The translations under genes and the position numbers were made by a program. From Alphaproteobacteria bacterium (GTDB taxonomy: Bacteria > Pseudomonadota > Alphaproteobacteria > RF32 > CAG-239), in assembly GCA_015062585.1 (NCBI GenBank), contig SUUJ01000009.1, positions 1 to 62,786 of the forward strand: a stretch of DNA of 62,786 nucleotides, written 5' to 3'. Of the stretch, positions 62,379-62,786 are shown one piece after another. A model generated the notes under the pieces. It was not told where the DNA came from and ran no database searches. It was given only the letters and a program-made list of their open reading frames with translations. Positions within the stretch are counted from its first letter, which is position 1. The number at the start of each line of letters is the position of its first letter.

Positions 62379-62584
62379 CCCCCTTTCACGGGGGATTTTT
62401 TATTTGCTTTCGTCAGAGGCCTTGAACTCACGAAAGAAGGGAGTTTGACAAGGAGGAGCAGGCGAGACGGAAGTATCGCCGCACTTGCGACGACAAAGCG
62501 GTCGAGCATTTTACATGCGAGGTCAGTCTCTCTGACAGCCCTCATGGGCTGTTTATCACCTCTATTAACCCTCAACAAAAAAAT
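62379..62584 (+). repeat. Tandem repeat unit 2 (about 206 bp)
   Basis: Same order of hairpins as unit 1, with few substitutions (TCGTCAGAGGCCTTGAAC, ACAAAGCGGTCGAGC). Its 3' end is different, ATCACCTCTATTAACCCTCAACAAAAAAAT, instead of TTTATGCAAATTTCATTCC. Confidence 0.92.
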
Positions 62585-62786
62585 CCCCCTTTCACGGGGG
62601 ATTTTTTGTTTGCTTTCGCCAGAGGCCTCGAACTCACGAAAGAAGGGAGTTTGACAAGGAGGAGCAGGCGAGACGGAAGTATCGCCGCACTTGCGACGAC
62701 GAAGCGGCCGAGCATTTTATATGCGAGGTCAGTCTCTCTGACAGCCCTCATGGGCTGTTCTTTATGCAAATTTCATTCCCTCCCCC
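62585..62786 (+). repeat. Tandem repeat unit 3, cut by the window
   Basis: Like unit 1, including the TTTATGCAAATTTCATTCCCT end. A fourth unit's CCCCC begins at the window edge, so the array continues. Confidence 0.92.

Noticed and set aside
62120..62769. Open frames on both strands through the repeat array (e.g. a MRAVRETDLA... frame on the minus strand)
   Set aside because: Each frame reads through tRNA antisense sequence or hairpins, repeats with the array, has no SD and includes the RETRTPDPLITNQ string that is just antisense tRNA-Thr. These are repeat artefacts.
1..62786. CRISPR array, prophage, insertion sequence, integrase or rRNA operon
   Set aside because: No spaced short direct repeats, no phage or transposase motifs and no rRNA sequence were seen; the end-of-window repeats are contiguous and lack spacers.

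Overview
The window looks like chromosomal DNA of an A+T-rich, flagellated, Gram-negative bacterium, most likely an alphaproteobacterium. Four things point there: the elongator tRNA-Met type, the rpmI-rplT-pheS-pheT and rpsF-rpsR-rplI blocks, the flgF-flgG-flgA-flgH order followed by a FlaF-like protein, and CarD/CdnL, PerM and DUF2066 genes. Codon use and spacing resemble the uncultured, host-associated alphaproteobacteria known from gut metagenomes; this is an inference, since no 16S gene is present. Gene density is high. No prophage, transposase, integrase or CRISPR array was seen.

Layout. 1-3.8 kb: two tRNAs, motAB, then nagAB. 3.8-10.8 kb: pheT, pheS, rplT, rpmI, a membrane protein and lolD/lolE, all on the minus strand. 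10.9-15 kb: a flagellar rod/L-ring operon (flgF-G-A-H) behind a near-consensus sigma-54 promoter, followed by a 28-codon ORF and a protein made of two FlaF-like domains. 15-23.6 kb: a secreted protein, ssb, a periplasmic binding protein, a degenerate M14-like protein, uvrA and a large protein of unknown function. 23.6-30.8 kb: a probable fatty-acid uptake regulon. Two inverted FadL paralogues, Aas and a TetR regulator share one palindrome, TCAATCGATTGA, found three times; rpsU, a structured RNA candidate and an XRE regulator lie inside this block.

30.8-43.2 kb: housekeeping and envelope genes (DUF502, recJ, OmpA-like lipoprotein, DUF192 protein with 21-residue repeats, pta-ackA, ndk, DUF2066-perM, rpsF-rpsR-rplI). 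43.4-50.4 kb: comM, a lipoprotein with a trypsin-like domain that has lost its catalytic residues, a tandem pair of paralogous membrane proteins, and hslVU. 50.4-62 kb: hemW, a DMT permease, a methyltransferase, recX, hslO, apaG, carD, a cysteine-rich surface protein, a 57-residue YjfB-like motility protein, and glmM. The last 0.7 kb holds tRNA-Thr and a tandem array of G+C-richer repeats, about 200 bp each, that runs off the window.

The most unusual items are the tRNA-linked repeat array and the mirrored copy of the tRNA-Thr 3' end, the shared TetR operator, the duplicated FlaF protein, the pseudo-protease, the 6S-like RNA candidate, and two unrelated large inverted repeats at the 3' ends of aas and ackA.
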